From Dyadobacter psychrophilus (GTDB lineage Bacteria > Bacteroidota > Bacteroidia > Cytophagales > Spirosomataceae), in assembly GCF_900167945.1 (NCBI RefSeq), contig NZ_FUZA01000005.1, positions 329,816-393,815 on the forward strand: 64,000 nucleotides of DNA, read 5' to 3'. Both the position numbers and the translations under genes were made by a program. Shown here piece by piece: positions 1-8,062 of this stretch (the first letter of the stretch is position 1; the number at the start of each line of letters is the position of its first letter). The notes below the pieces were generated by a model. That model had not been told where the DNA came from. It made no database searches and worked only from the letters and a program-made list of their open reading frames with translations.

Positions 1-1907
1 TTCACCTGATGCGTCCCTGTCGCTTTTACGCCATTAATCGCGTAATCCACATAATGGTTGTAATTGTCTTTATCACCTCTTGTGCTGCCGTTGGAAGCAT
101 TCGGGTCGCCGGTTATGGAGCCGTTTCCGCTTTGGTTTTCAGCTTCCAGGCATGCACTGAAAGGATCATTGCCAACAGGCGGTGTGCAATTGGTAATGTT
201 CAAAGTAACGGTTGCCGTTTTGTCCGCACACCCGCTTTTGGAAGCTTTTACGGTGTAGGTGTAAGTGCCGTTTGCTCCCGGAGCCGTGATATTAATTGAG
301 CTTCCAGTCTGGTTAATGCCGTTTCCGGTCCATGTGTAAGTAACGCCTGCGCAATCTGCTCCTGTGCAGCCTGATGATAAGGTGACGCTAGCAGAGCAGG
401 CCGGACTTGTGTTGGAAGCATTGGCTGTAATATCGAAAGCACAGGACGATTGGCCATTGCAGCCGCCATCCTTCATAGGGCAAAAATAAGTGTCAAGCCA
501 GGCCAATCTTTGTGTAATGTAATTGTTCACATATGCCAGACCGCCTGATCGGTTAGGACCGCCGTAATTGTCTTGTGAAACCGCGGCGTCCCGTTCGTAT
601 ACCAGATTGGAATTCAGTAAATCATAGTTCGATTGGAAACGGTTTTTCAGGTTTGCTTCTGTCAATAAATTTTGTCTGAGCTGAAAGTAACGTGTTGCGA
701 GCTTATTCTTGAAGCCGTCCGGGTTCGTGCGGAAAAGCTTTTTGAAAAGGCCGTTTTGGCGATCTCCCTGGATCTTGTTGCTTCGAACACCATCAGGAAA
801 GTATCCCCAGGCACCATCCAAATCCCAGGGGACGAAAAACCAGGGCTGCCCTTGATCGTAACGGCCAATGAAATAGTTTTTCTCCATGTTGTCCTCCACC
901 GACAGCAGGTTCAGGAAAATGAAGTAATCGATGACATTCTCCTGCTTAAACAAGTTCCAGATATTTGCCTTAAAATCATCATCTGACGATTCTATAACCG
1001 CTTTAAGAAGATTGTGATGGTTATTCCAGTCGCTGTAATCAGGATATTCCAGCTCCCAGCTCTGCCAATCTTCTGCACCAGGCGCAGGTTTCGCTACACC
1101 AATTCCTTCCCAGGCGGCCGATAGTGACCAGTCATCCGCTTTGAATAACTCGCCTCTCGTCACATCGCCATCATTCTTTTTCAGCTGCAACTGCTTGCGA
1201 TCCATATCCTCACCGATCATATACACGCCTTTATATGATTTGTTCATAAAAACTTCCACATATTTGGTTCGGATCGAGGATACGGCTGACGGTTCGGATG
1301 CAGCATAATAAAGCTTATGCATATCGATCCAGAGATTATGGGAAACATTATTTGTAGACCTTAACTCCTCATTCCACATTCCAAAAAACAACCAGCGTTT
1401 ATCGCTTCTCAATCCCAGAATAGATTCATCCTTATTCTTACCCTGGGCATCTTTAAACTGTACCCGGTAATTTTTTTTCGGGAAAAATGATGAGCTGTTA
1501 CCACGGATGCGTATCGCCATGTTTGAAATCAGTGGGGTAGATGTTGCCTCCGCAATGGATATGCCTCCCGGAATTTCTTCTTCCAGATTTATCTGAGACG
1601 GATCAGGCACTTCCAGGTTTACCAACGGCAATTGGGTGAAGTACAAAGAATACGTATTGCCGCTATTGGTAACTGCATATTTGATGCCATGATTTAACGC
1701 ATTGACGCCTCCGCCAAACGTAAATGTTTTGTTAGAAAATTGAATCTGGATGGGTGAAGCAGTGATCTGTGCTGGCGTGGGCAGCTGATTACAAACTATC
1801 AGCTTTCGACCTTCATCTACATAGTAGCGGTAATTGTCCGGCACGATCTGAGCCCGGACTGCGAACGAAAGCACGCAAAAGAGGATTAGAATGGATAGGT
1901 TTCTCAT
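1..1907 (-). CDS. Secreted CotH-type kinase, C-terminus missing (cut by left window edge)
   Basis: About 635 residues are visible on the minus strand and the frame stays open to base 1. The protein starts with a signal peptide (MRNLSILILFCVLSFAVRAQ). The CotH domain covers about residues 110-480: RGNSSSFFPKKNYR near residue 135, VEVFMNKSYKGVYMIGED near 225, and PWDLDGAW near 360, which matches the metal-binding D-x-D region of CotH atypical protein kinases. After it comes a Cys-containing Ig/PKD-like module (about 490-580) and then the start of a possible carbohydrate-binding module (ACLEAENQSGNGS). A T9SS tail may follow beyond the edge, but that is not seen. CotH kinases phosphorylate proteins in other bacteria; here the substrate is unknown. 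It is monocistronic as far as visible, with a -7 element 50 bases upstream. The family call is firm, the biological role is not. Confidence 0.85.
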   Translation of the reverse strand, partial: MRNLSILILFCVLSFAVRAQIVPDNYRYYVDEGRKLIVCNQLPTPAQITASPIQIQFSNKTFTFGGGVNALNHGIKYAVTNSGNTYSLYFTQLPLVNLEVPDPSQINLEEEIPGGISIAEATSTPLISNMAIRIRGNSSSFFPKKNYRVQFKDAQGKNKDESILGLRSDKRWLFFGMWNEELRSTNNVSHNLWIDMHKLYYAASEPSAVSSIRTKYVEVFMNKSYKGVYMIGEDMDRKQLQLKKNDGDVTRGELFKADDWSLSAAWEGIGVAKPAPGAEDWQSWELEYPDYSDWNNHHNLLKAVIESSDDDFKANIWNLFKQENVIDYFIFLNLLSVEDNMEKNYFIGRYDQGQPWFFVPWDLDGAWGYFPDGVRSNKIQGDRQNGLFKKLFRTNPDGFKNKLATRYFQLRQNLLTEANLKNRFQSNYDLLNSNLVYERDAAVSQDNYGGPNRSGGLAYVNNYITQRLAWLDTYFCPMKDGGCNGQSSCAFDITANASNTSPACSASVTLSSGCTGADCAGVTYTWTGNGINQTGSSINITAPGANGTYTYTVKASKSGCADKTATVTLNITNCTPPVGNDPFSACLEAENQSGNGSITGDPNASNGSTRGDKDNYNHYVDYAINGVKATGTHQV

Positions 1908-1957
1908 AATATTTAAATTCGTGATGAATATTTATGAAGTAGAAAAAGTTTACCTAT

Positions 1958-1965
1958 CAAACTTA
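1958..1965 (-). promoter_or_regulatory. Candidate promoter -7 element of the CotH gene
   Basis: Minus-strand TAAGTTTG is an exact match to the Bacteroidota -7 consensus TAnnTTTG, about 50 bases before the start codon at 1907. I see no good -33 TTTG. The rest of the 1908-2130 gap is AT-rich and holds no gene I can support. Confidence 0.45.
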
Positions 1966-2130
1966 ATATAATCATAAAATTTATGCTTACCGTATAATAA
2001 TTGAAACCGGCCGTTGATTTAAAAAAACAGACCGTTAGAAGAAATAATTATCAGCACAAACTGCTAATAAGAGAAATTGTTTGGTTGCCGGTAGCAATTA
2101 TTCGTCCTCGTGCGTGGCCTTCTTTGATTT

Positions 2131-2901
2131 TCATCCCTGCTTCTCAGAAAGATATTTCCAATAGCGTTTTGGCACGTGACGGATGTGAAGTTTCATATTT
2201 TTCCTGGCTGGAATGTTGACGCTTCGGAAGTAATCTTTCCATAGCAAAGCGTAAAGTTCCTCTTTCGGATCCAGGACATTTCCAGGAAGTGCATTGAGCG
2301 CCGGCGACATTTCAGCAGTGAAGTCAAATGCGATTTCTTCAACTTTTTCAAGATCGTAAAACAGGCCGTATTTTCTCTTTAAGTCGTAGATAATCCATTT
2401 TTGATCGGCATAGCGATTTTTGAAATGGTCAATCAGCAGTGGGAGGACATTAAAATCGGGTTCAATGTGCGCGTAGAATATCTCATCTGCTGTTTTCTGA
2501 AAACGGATAAAAGCCTCCATCCGGTGTTTTTCGCGATGGACTTTGTGGCTCATCTGAGAAATTTCCAACACATAGCGGTTTCCAAAATTCGCTTCCGCTC
2601 CGGGTTGATTATCAATGATATAGCGGATGAATTCAAATAAATCCTGAAAAGTGGCGGGCTGCTCGGAAAGGAAAGCTTTGTAAATCGATTTCATCCAGTT
2701 GCTATCCAACTTCTTCGCCAGACCTTTCCAAACGCGGTTCGCCTTGACATCATCGCTGATGACATGAAATGCTTCTTTAAAAACATCCGGCACATGATGC
2801 ACCTCGCTTACGATTTTTACATCCTTTGCTTTTTTCTGATAACATTCAAAAACCGCCGTCAGCAAACCCTCCAAAGTCCCGTCAAAAACGAATATTTCCA
2901 T
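2131..2901 (-). CDS. DUF4130 / TIGR03915 family putative DNA-metabolism protein
   Basis: This 256-residue protein opens with MEIFVFDGTLEGLLTAVFEC, the typical start of the TIGR03915 family. Its central and C-terminal part (about 85-250) is rich in conserved aromatic and His residues (SHKVHREKHRMEAFIRF, FYAHIEPDFNVLPLL, PKRYWKYL) as in DUF4130. The family nearly always sits next to the TIGR03916 radical SAM protein, and in other bacteria it is fused to a UdgX-like uracil-DNA glycosylase domain, so a role in DNA repair or modification is predicted. I know of no demonstrated reaction. Its ATG overlaps the stop of the upstream radical SAM gene by one base (TGATG), which implies translational coupling and equal dosage. 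Confidence 0.88.
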   Translation of the reverse strand: MEIFVFDGTLEGLLTAVFECYQKKAKDVKIVSEVHHVPDVFKEAFHVISDDVKANRVWKGLAKKLDSNWMKSIYKAFLSEQPATFQDLFEFIRYIIDNQPGAEANFGNRYVLEISQMSHKVHREKHRMEAFIRFQKTADEIFYAHIEPDFNVLPLLIDHFKNRYADQKWIIYDLKRKYGLFYDLEKVEEIAFDFTAEMSPALNALPGNVLDPKEELYALLWKDYFRSVNIPARKNMKLHIRHVPKRYWKYLSEKQG

Positions 2902-4157
2902 CAGAAAATAGAAAGCTGGTTTTTCGGAATTCTGGTGTATTTGCTGCTGCTTTCGGATAATATCAACGCCTTAATGTGGCCCGACTCGTAATCACGGAGC
3001 TGTAAGGGACTATCGGCGTATCTTATAAAATGTTTGGCTTTATTGAATGAAATTCCAATCTTTTTTAACTGGTCCTGATGCAACCTTCCGAATTTTCTTG
3101 CCTGGACAATTTTCAATGCAGAGGCCACGCCAATGCCCGGAACACGCATAATCATTTTATAATCAGCAGTATTCACGTCAATCGGAAATTGTTCCAGATG
3201 CCTGAGAGCCCAGCTTAATTTAGGATCAATGTCCACGTCCAGATTGGGATGCGCGTCATTCAAAATCTCTTTAACATCAAACCCGTAAAAGCGCATGAGC
3301 CAGTCCGTTTGATATAATCGATTCTCTCTGATCAAAGGCGGTTGCGAGCCTATAACGGGCAATCGGGAGTCATTGCTGATGGGAATATAGCCGGAATAGT
3401 AAACTCTTTTTAAAGAGAAGTCCTTATAAAAAGTATTCGCCATATGCATGATTTCCTTGTCGGATTCTGGCGTTGCGCCGATGACCATCTGCGTGCTCTG
3501 ACCCGCGGGAACAAATTTGGGAACTGCTTTAATAAGCGCTTTTTCGCTTGAAAATTGGGTTATGGTTTGCTGAATGTAGTCCAGTGGTTTTTTTACATCG
3601 TCATGTGACTTTTCCGGTGCCAGTAATTTTAGACCCGTTTCTGTTGGCATTTCCAGATTAATACTCATCCTGTCTGCATACAAACCCGCTTCCTTCAACA
3701 GTTCCTCACTGGCACCGGGAATGGTTTTCAGGTGAATGTACCCGTTAAACCGCTGTTCAGTCCGTAGTTTTTTTACGATCCGAACAAGGCGTTCCATCGT
3801 ATAGTCGGCATTTTTGAAAATACCCGAACTTAAAAAGAGACCTTCGATATAATTTCGGCGATAGAAATTCATGGTCAGCTCAACCACTTCGTCAACCGTA
3901 AAAGCTGCCCGTTTTATGTCATTACTACGCCGCGAAACGCAGAATGCACAGTCATAAATGCAATGGTTGGTTAACAGGATTTTAAGCAGGGAAACACAAC
4001 GGCCGTCCTCTGTGTAAGTGTGGCAAATTCCTGTGCCCTCCGCATCTCCAAGACCTTTATTCTCATTCTTTCTATTACTGCCACTGGATGAACAAGATAC
4101 GTCATACTTTGCTGCATCCGCCAAAATTTCCAACTTCTCACGTATCCTCTCGAACAT
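2901..4157 (-). CDS. Putative DNA modification/repair radical SAM protein (TIGR03916)
   Basis: A 418-residue radical SAM enzyme. The cluster-binding CxxxCxxC motif is Cys66-Cys70-Cys73 (NHCIYDCAFC), preceded by two further cysteines (45 and 54). The barrel runs to about residue 310. The C-terminal part carries a helix-hairpin-helix (MRVPGIGVASALKIVQAR, about 345-365), a DNA-contacting motif. That architecture is the basis for the predicted DNA role of the family; the substrate and chemistry are unknown. It is first in a two-gene operon with the DUF4130 gene at 2131-2901. The start ATG at 4157 gives MFERIREKLEILADAAKYD, the usual N-terminus; a longer reading in another frame over its 5' end is an artefact. 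Confidence 0.9.
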   Translation of the reverse strand: MFERIREKLEILADAAKYDVSCSSSGSNRKNENKGLGDAEGTGICHTYTEDGRCVSLLKILLTNHCIYDCAFCVSRRSNDIKRAAFTVDEVVELTMNFYRRNYIEGLFLSSGIFKNADYTMERLVRIVKKLRTEQRFNGYIHLKTIPGASEELLKEAGLYADRMSINLEMPTETGLKLLAPEKSHDDVKKPLDYIQQTITQFSSEKALIKAVPKFVPAGQSTQMVIGATPESDKEIMHMANTFYKDFSLKRVYYSGYIPISNDSRLPVIGSQPPLIRENRLYQTDWLMRFYGFDVKEILNDAHPNLDVDIDPKLSWALRHLEQFPIDVNTADYKMIMRVPGIGVASALKIVQARKFGRLHQDQLKKIGISFNKAKHFIRYADSPLQLRDYESGHIKALILSESSSKYTRIPKNQLSIF

Positions 4158-4249
4158 ATAAATTTTTTCAATAAGTTGCCCGGCACTAAAATATTGTGAA
4201 GCACTAACCAGTTATAACAACGATATTTGCGTTATGGTAGTGCAATATA

Positions 4250-4267
4250 GTATCAAATTTTTGATAC
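4250..4267. promoter_or_regulatory. 18-bp perfect palindrome, candidate operator
   Basis: GTATCAAA-TT-TTTGATAC is a perfect inverted repeat with 8-base arms in the 142-base gap between the divergent radical SAM gene (start 4157) and the thioredoxin-fold gene (start 4300). It lies 33 bases before the latter, where a repressor or activator dimer could act. The regulator is unknown. The nearby octamer GTTATAAC at 4211-4218 is also self-complementary but too short to weigh. Confidence 0.45.
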
Positions 4268-4299
4268 TGATAAGATCTTAAATAATAAAACCGTTCCAG

Positions 4300-5049
4300 A
4301 TGAATTTCGGTCGTACTGAGATTTTTTTACACCTTTTTTTTGCTTCAATTTGCTCATTTGCCTATGCCCAGCCGGAAGAGCCAAAAGTGACCCGCTACAA
4401 CGGAAAAGTGAGCCAGAAGATCGTTATGACGAAGGATTCGCCCATTTATGATCATGCCACTGGCAAGCGGATCAGTTATGCGGTTTATGATGATATGCTT
4501 CGAAAAAATCCCGGCCTTTACCGAACTCAGCCCATTTTTGACAAATACGGAAAGGCCTCATCGTTTGAAATCGTGAAAAAAAGCCAGCTGCTGATCCAGG
4601 ATAATGGCTCGGTTATGCAAAATTCTGATCTGATGCCCGAAGTAGGGGAGCCGCTGCCTCCATTTGTAATGCAGGGTTTGGATGGGAAAGAGTACAATTC
4701 GGAAAAGTTGAAGGGGAAATATGTGTTGCTTGGGTTTTGGGTGAAGTTTGAAAAACCCCTTTACACACTCGCCAGCACAAAAGTAATCACCGATTTTATA
4801 GATCAGAACCGGAAAAAAGGAATAGAAATCGTGTCCCTGGGCACTACATTAAATACCGAAGACGAATGTCTGGACGCGATCCCGAAACGGAATTGTGGCT
4901 TTGTTCCCGTTCCTGAATCGTATGGTTTTAACCAGCGCTACAAAATCAGCGAAACGCCTTATTTTATTTTGCTGGACAAAAAAGGCAACATTAAGGCAAT
5001 GGCGCCGCACACTGAATTTTCCGCAATCAGTGAGTTGGTTTTGAGATAG
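4300..5049 (+). CDS. Exported thioredoxin-fold protein lacking the CxxC redox motif
   Basis: 249 residues with a signal peptide (cleavage likely after AYAQ, residue 24). A unique N-terminal half (25-110) is followed by an AhpC/TSA-TlpA-like thioredoxin fold (about 115-249): EVGEPLPPFVMQGLDGK, then KGKYVLLGFWV. In TlpA-type reductases the last strand is followed by WCxPC; here the sequence reads FWVKFEKPL, so both active-site cysteines are absent. The cis-Pro loop (ISETPYFILLDKKG) is kept. Two other cysteines (ECLDAI, RNCGF) sit later in the fold. I infer a non-redox, binding or structural function in the periplasm. It stands alone, with GNAT convergent downstream. Confidence 0.72.
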   Translation: MNFGRTEIFLHLFFASICSFAYAQPEEPKVTRYNGKVSQKIVMTKDSPIYDHATGKRISYAVYDDMLRKNPGLYRTQPIFDKYGKASSFEIVKKSQLLIQDNGSVMQNSDLMPEVGEPLPPFVMQGLDGKEYNSEKLKGKYVLLGFWVKFEKPLYTLASTKVITDFIDQNRKKGIEIVSLGTTLNTEDECLDAIPKRNCGFVPVPESYGFNQRYKISETPYFILLDKKGNIKAMAPHTEFSAISELVLR

Positions 5050-5079
5050 GGTCCGCCTGCACGGATGGATGCGCAAGCT

Positions 5080-5880
5080 TTATCCCAGTTGCCCGCTGAT
5101 CCGGTTATAAATGCCAGTTGGATGCCAAATTCTTTTTTCACCTAAAACCATACGCCGCGAAATCCGGTAATAATGGAAATGGTGCTCTTTAAGGCAGTTA
5201 ATCGCAAAAATATTTCCGGTCGGGAGTACCGCGGCTGTTTCGTCCATTGCCCGTCGCTTTATCAAAGCCGCTCCTGCAGCCTCCGAAATGGCAATAATCG
5301 GCGCATCGCCCCATCCCGGAATGTAAAATCCCTGGACCTGCGAATCGACAACATATAGTAAAGAGGATTTTATAAAATCAGAAATCACACCGCTTCGGTC
5401 CTCACCAGAAACTTGCGCATCGACGTCAAAAATCTGATCCAAATAATGTTCTTCAAAGGGCATAATGTGCTTAGAAAAGGAAGTTACAGGCGCGCCTCCC
5501 GCGCTTCGCATATGCGAGTAAGTGGTTTCAACCTCAAACCCTAGTTTGGTATAAACCGGGTAGCCGTATTCGGTGGCATCGAGATAAATCGTTTTATATT
5601 TTGTCCGGTCAATGCTTCCGATCAGATCCTCAGTGATTGCCTTTCCAAGCCCTTTATTCCGATGATCGGCGTGGACGACAATGCATGCAAGCCACACCGT
5701 ATCTGCATGCATAATGGACGTTCCAATGGCAACGAGTTGACCATTTTCGGATATTTTAATGGGATGACAAAGGGGCGATGAAAGAAAATATTCAAAACGG
5801 GGAATTAAATTGCCCCAGTCAACAGGTTGCACCGCAGGCAATTGTTCTAAATCGGCTGTAATAAACTCTGAACTTTTCAT
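5080..5880 (-). CDS. GNAT family N-acetyltransferase
   Basis: 266 residues. The acetyl-CoA-binding motif A is VHADHRNKGLGKAI at about 69-82 (consensus Q/R-x-x-G-x-G/A), followed by a typical helix and the strand-plus-loop of motif B (GYPVYTKLGFEVETTYSHMR). A second half (about 130-266) resembles the C-terminal extension found in many two-part GNAT proteins and contains a cluster of small-residue strands (FYIPGWGDAPIIAISEAAGAALIKRR). The acyl acceptor cannot be told from sequence. The gene is monocistronic, convergent with the thioredoxin-fold gene, and its start at 5880 is the only in-frame ATG before the acetyltransferase fold. Confidence 0.85.
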   Translation of the reverse strand: MKSSEFITADLEQLPAVQPVDWGNLIPRFEYFLSSPLCHPIKISENGQLVAIGTSIMHADTVWLACIVVHADHRNKGLGKAITEDLIGSIDRTKYKTIYLDATEYGYPVYTKLGFEVETTYSHMRSAGGAPVTSFSKHIMPFEEHYLDQIFDVDAQVSGEDRSGVISDFIKSSLLYVVDSQVQGFYIPGWGDAPIIAISEAAGAALIKRRAMDETAAVLPTGNIFAINCLKEHHFHYYRISRRMVLGEKRIWHPTGIYNRISGQLG

Positions 5881-5989
5881 GTAAGGCTAATGATGCTTTC
5901 TTGCTGCTAAATTCTTAAAATTATGCTTTGAAGTTACCGCAGGCGATAAATATTTATATTTTTATCAATCAATTCCAAAATCCTATTCT

Positions 5990-6829
5990 ATGGAAATCAT
6001 CAAAGCCGCAGATGTCAGACCGCTTCTCGAAGATCAAAAAGCAATCATTGTGGATGCCCGTGGCGGCCCGGATGCATTTGAACGTTTCCGCTCGGCGCAT
6101 ATAGAAAATGCCCTTTTTGTAAATCTGGAAACCGATCTTTCTGTTAAGTCAGACAATGCTGCGCTTGGCGGCAGGCACCCCTTGCCCGCCCCTGAAACCT
6201 TTGGGGAATTGTTGGGTAACCTAGGCATTACACCCGATTCTGTGGTGGTAGTTTACGATGACAAAAAAGGAGCGAATGCGGCTGCGCGTTTTTGGTGGAT
6301 GCTTAAAGCGGCTGGTCACAAAAAGGTTTATGTAGTGAGCGGCGGAATCGAAGCCCTGCAAAAATCCGGGTTCCAGATTGCAAAAGGCACAGCAGCAAAG
6401 CCCGCCTCTGCTCAACACTACAAATTCATCGATTATCAGCTGCCCTACGTTGACGCCGATGAAGTCGCAGAAGCGGCCGAAAATCCGGATTTTCTCGTCA
6501 TCGACGTGCGCGAAAATTACCGTTTCGTGGGAGAAAGCGAGCCTATTGATCTCGTTGCGGGGCATATTCCCGGAGCTGTGAACATACCATTTGCAGGCAA
6601 TCTCGATAAAGACGGCAACTTTTTGTCCAGTGCAGAGCTGGCCGAAAAATACAAAAGCGCATTAGGCCAGCGGAACCCGAAGCACGTCATTGTGCATTGC
6701 GGTTCCGGCGTTACAGCCTGTCATACGTTGTTGGCGCTGGCAGATGCCGGTTTGGAAGGCGCAGCTCTTTACGTGGGCTCATGGAGCGAATGGTCCCGAA
6801 ATGACCGGCCCGTGGCGACTGGCAACTAG
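5990..6829 (+). CDS. Sulfurtransferase, two rhodanese domains (3-mercaptopyruvate type)
   Basis: 279 residues in two tandem rhodanese domains, the usual size for this family. The N-terminal domain (about 1-130) has no catalytic cysteine. The C-terminal domain carries the active-site loop HCGSGVTACH with Cys237. The CG(S/T)GVT loop is characteristic of 3-mercaptopyruvate sulfurtransferases, whereas thiosulfate-using rhodaneses have CRKGV/A. The likely reaction is transfer of sulfur from mercaptopyruvate to a thiol or cyanide in the cytoplasm; no signal peptide is present. An AT-rich imperfect palindrome lies about 20-40 bases before the start codon at 5990. No operon partner is evident. Confidence 0.88.
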   Translation: MEIIKAADVRPLLEDQKAIIVDARGGPDAFERFRSAHIENALFVNLETDLSVKSDNAALGGRHPLPAPETFGELLGNLGITPDSVVVVYDDKKGANAAARFWWMLKAAGHKKVYVVSGGIEALQKSGFQIAKGTAAKPASAQHYKFIDYQLPYVDADEVAEAAENPDFLVIDVRENYRFVGESEPIDLVAGHIPGAVNIPFAGNLDKDGNFLSSAELAEKYKSALGQRNPKHVIVHCGSGVTACHTLLALADAGLEGAALYVGSWSEWSRNDRPVATGN

Positions 6830-6892
6830 CTTGTAATCTACTTAATAGACTGCAGCATCTTCCGCAGAGTCGGCCTGCGCGATCAAAAAAGC

Positions 6893-6934
6893 CCACGTAA
6901 AACGGTTTTAAGTCCACGTCAAAAGGATTTTGTG
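6893..6934 (+). repeat. Two tandem 21-bp direct repeats, candidate AraC operator
   Basis: The 21-mers at 6893-6913 and 6914-6934 both begin CCACGT and share 14 of their first 17 bases (CCACGTaAAAcGGtTTT / CCACGTcAAAaGGaTTT). A 21-base pitch equals two helical turns, as in direct-repeat half-sites for AraC-family activators. The pair lies about 60-100 bases upstream of the -7 element at 6991-6998 and just ahead of an AraC-family gene. Confidence 0.5.
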
Positions 6935-6990
6935 CTTTTTTTTTGTCGCCGTTCAATAACTCAAAATGACCCGCATGTTGCGAAACAGGC

Positions 6991-6998
6991 TATTTTTG
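6991..6998 (+). promoter_or_regulatory. Candidate -7 element of the araC-yceI unit
   Basis: TATTTTTG matches TAnnTTTG exactly. Transcription would begin near 7003-7005, about 36 bases before the ATG at 7040. This supports that start over the upstream in-frame GTG at 6932, which would lie before the promoter. No clear -33 TTTG is seen, which fits an activator-dependent promoter. Confidence 0.45.
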
Positions 6999-7039
6999 TT
7001 TTGGCAAAAAATGGAAATAAATCCTTGAAAAGCACGACA

Positions 7040-8047
7040 ATGGGCGCTTATGTCTTAAACTCATCCGATATTCTCGAATTCCATAATTATCCGAATCCGC
7101 AGTATGTGGGGGCGGATCATTTTGCTACCCGGGGCAGTGATTTTACATGTTTTCATGAGACGAAAGTGGGGACTTTGCGGTTTAAAAATGCGCTCTTTCC
7201 GCACATGCACGTGATGGATCTCCGGTGGAGCACGAACCAGGAACTTTTGCTGATGGGAAAGGATGCTGGAGACAATGTCAACATCAACTTTCACATGGCA
7301 GGAAAACTAAACACACGGTTCAAGGGCCTTAATGAAGAGTTAAAAATGAGGCCAAAGACGCACAATCTCGTTTTTTCGCCAACGGATGGCGACATCAACC
7401 ACGTTCAGGCCAATGCGGAGCTGGAAATGTTTCACATTAGTTTTACTAAAACATTTTTTGCGGATATTATTGGTTGCGATGATGCGTGGAGTGAAAAAGT
7501 GCTGAGTAATCTGTTTTTCAACAGACCATTTTCCGGCGTCGCGGGAACACTGGAAATCACACCGCAAATGTTGTTGCTAATTAAGCGAATAAGGGATTGC
7601 AGCGCCACCGGCCCATTTCGTAATCTGATGATCCAGTCCGCAACACTTGAATTGCTTGGCCACCAGATCAATCAGTTCAGGTCGCCCAAACCTGTGTATA
7701 ACGAAATCAAGGCGGACGAAGCTGATAAATTGCACGAGCTTAGGAGTTATCTCGACGCACATTTTCTGGATGAATTAAGCCTGAGCCAGCTGAGCCGCGT
7801 CTGCGGTTTGAATGATTTTAAGGTCAAAAAAGGTTTTAAACTGCTTTTTGGAACAACCGTTTTCAATTATCTACGCAAAAAACGAATGGAATATGCAGAA
7901 AACCTTTTGTTAAACTGTTCGCTATCTGTGGAAGAAGTAGCCCACATTCTGGGATATGAGCATGCCCATCATTTTTCAGCGGCTTTTAAGAAGCATAATA
8001 ATGCAAGCCCATCGAAATATAAAAGCAATATATTTTCCGCACTCTGA
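7040..8047 (+). CDS. AraC family transcriptional regulator
   Basis: 335 residues from the ATG at 7040 (MGAYVLNSSDILEFHNYP). The C-terminal ~100 residues hold the two helix-turn-helix motifs of AraC/XylS: LSLSQLSRVCGLNDFKVKKG and LSVEEVAHILGYEHAHHFSA, ending in the common FKKHNNASPSKYK. The N-terminal ~220 residues form an effector/dimerisation part of the cupin-less type found in many Bacteroidota and PchR-like regulators; the effector is unknown. Fifteen bases separate it from the yceI gene, so the two are probably cotranscribed. The 21-bp tandem repeats upstream suggest autoregulation. Confidence 0.87.
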   Translation: MGAYVLNSSDILEFHNYPNPQYVGADHFATRGSDFTCFHETKVGTLRFKNALFPHMHVMDLRWSTNQELLLMGKDAGDNVNINFHMAGKLNTRFKGLNEELKMRPKTHNLVFSPTDGDINHVQANAELEMFHISFTKTFFADIIGCDDAWSEKVLSNLFFNRPFSGVAGTLEITPQMLLLIKRIRDCSATGPFRNLMIQSATLELLGHQINQFRSPKPVYNEIKADEADKLHELRSYLDAHFLDELSLSQLSRVCGLNDFKVKKGFKLLFGTTVFNYLRKKRMEYAENLLLNCSLSVEEVAHILGYEHAHHFSAAFKKHNNASPSKYKSNIFSAL

Positions 8048-8062
8048 TACTTTTTTGAAGTG

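Noticed and set aside
2001-2219. 72-residue plus-strand frame near the DUF4130 gene
   Set aside because: Half of it is antisense to the DUF4130 gene and there is no promoter or initiation signal.
5941-5970. AT-rich imperfect palindrome before the sulfurtransferase gene
   Set aside because: GATAAA/TTTATC-type symmetry in nearly pure A/T is expected by chance; no promoter match supports it.
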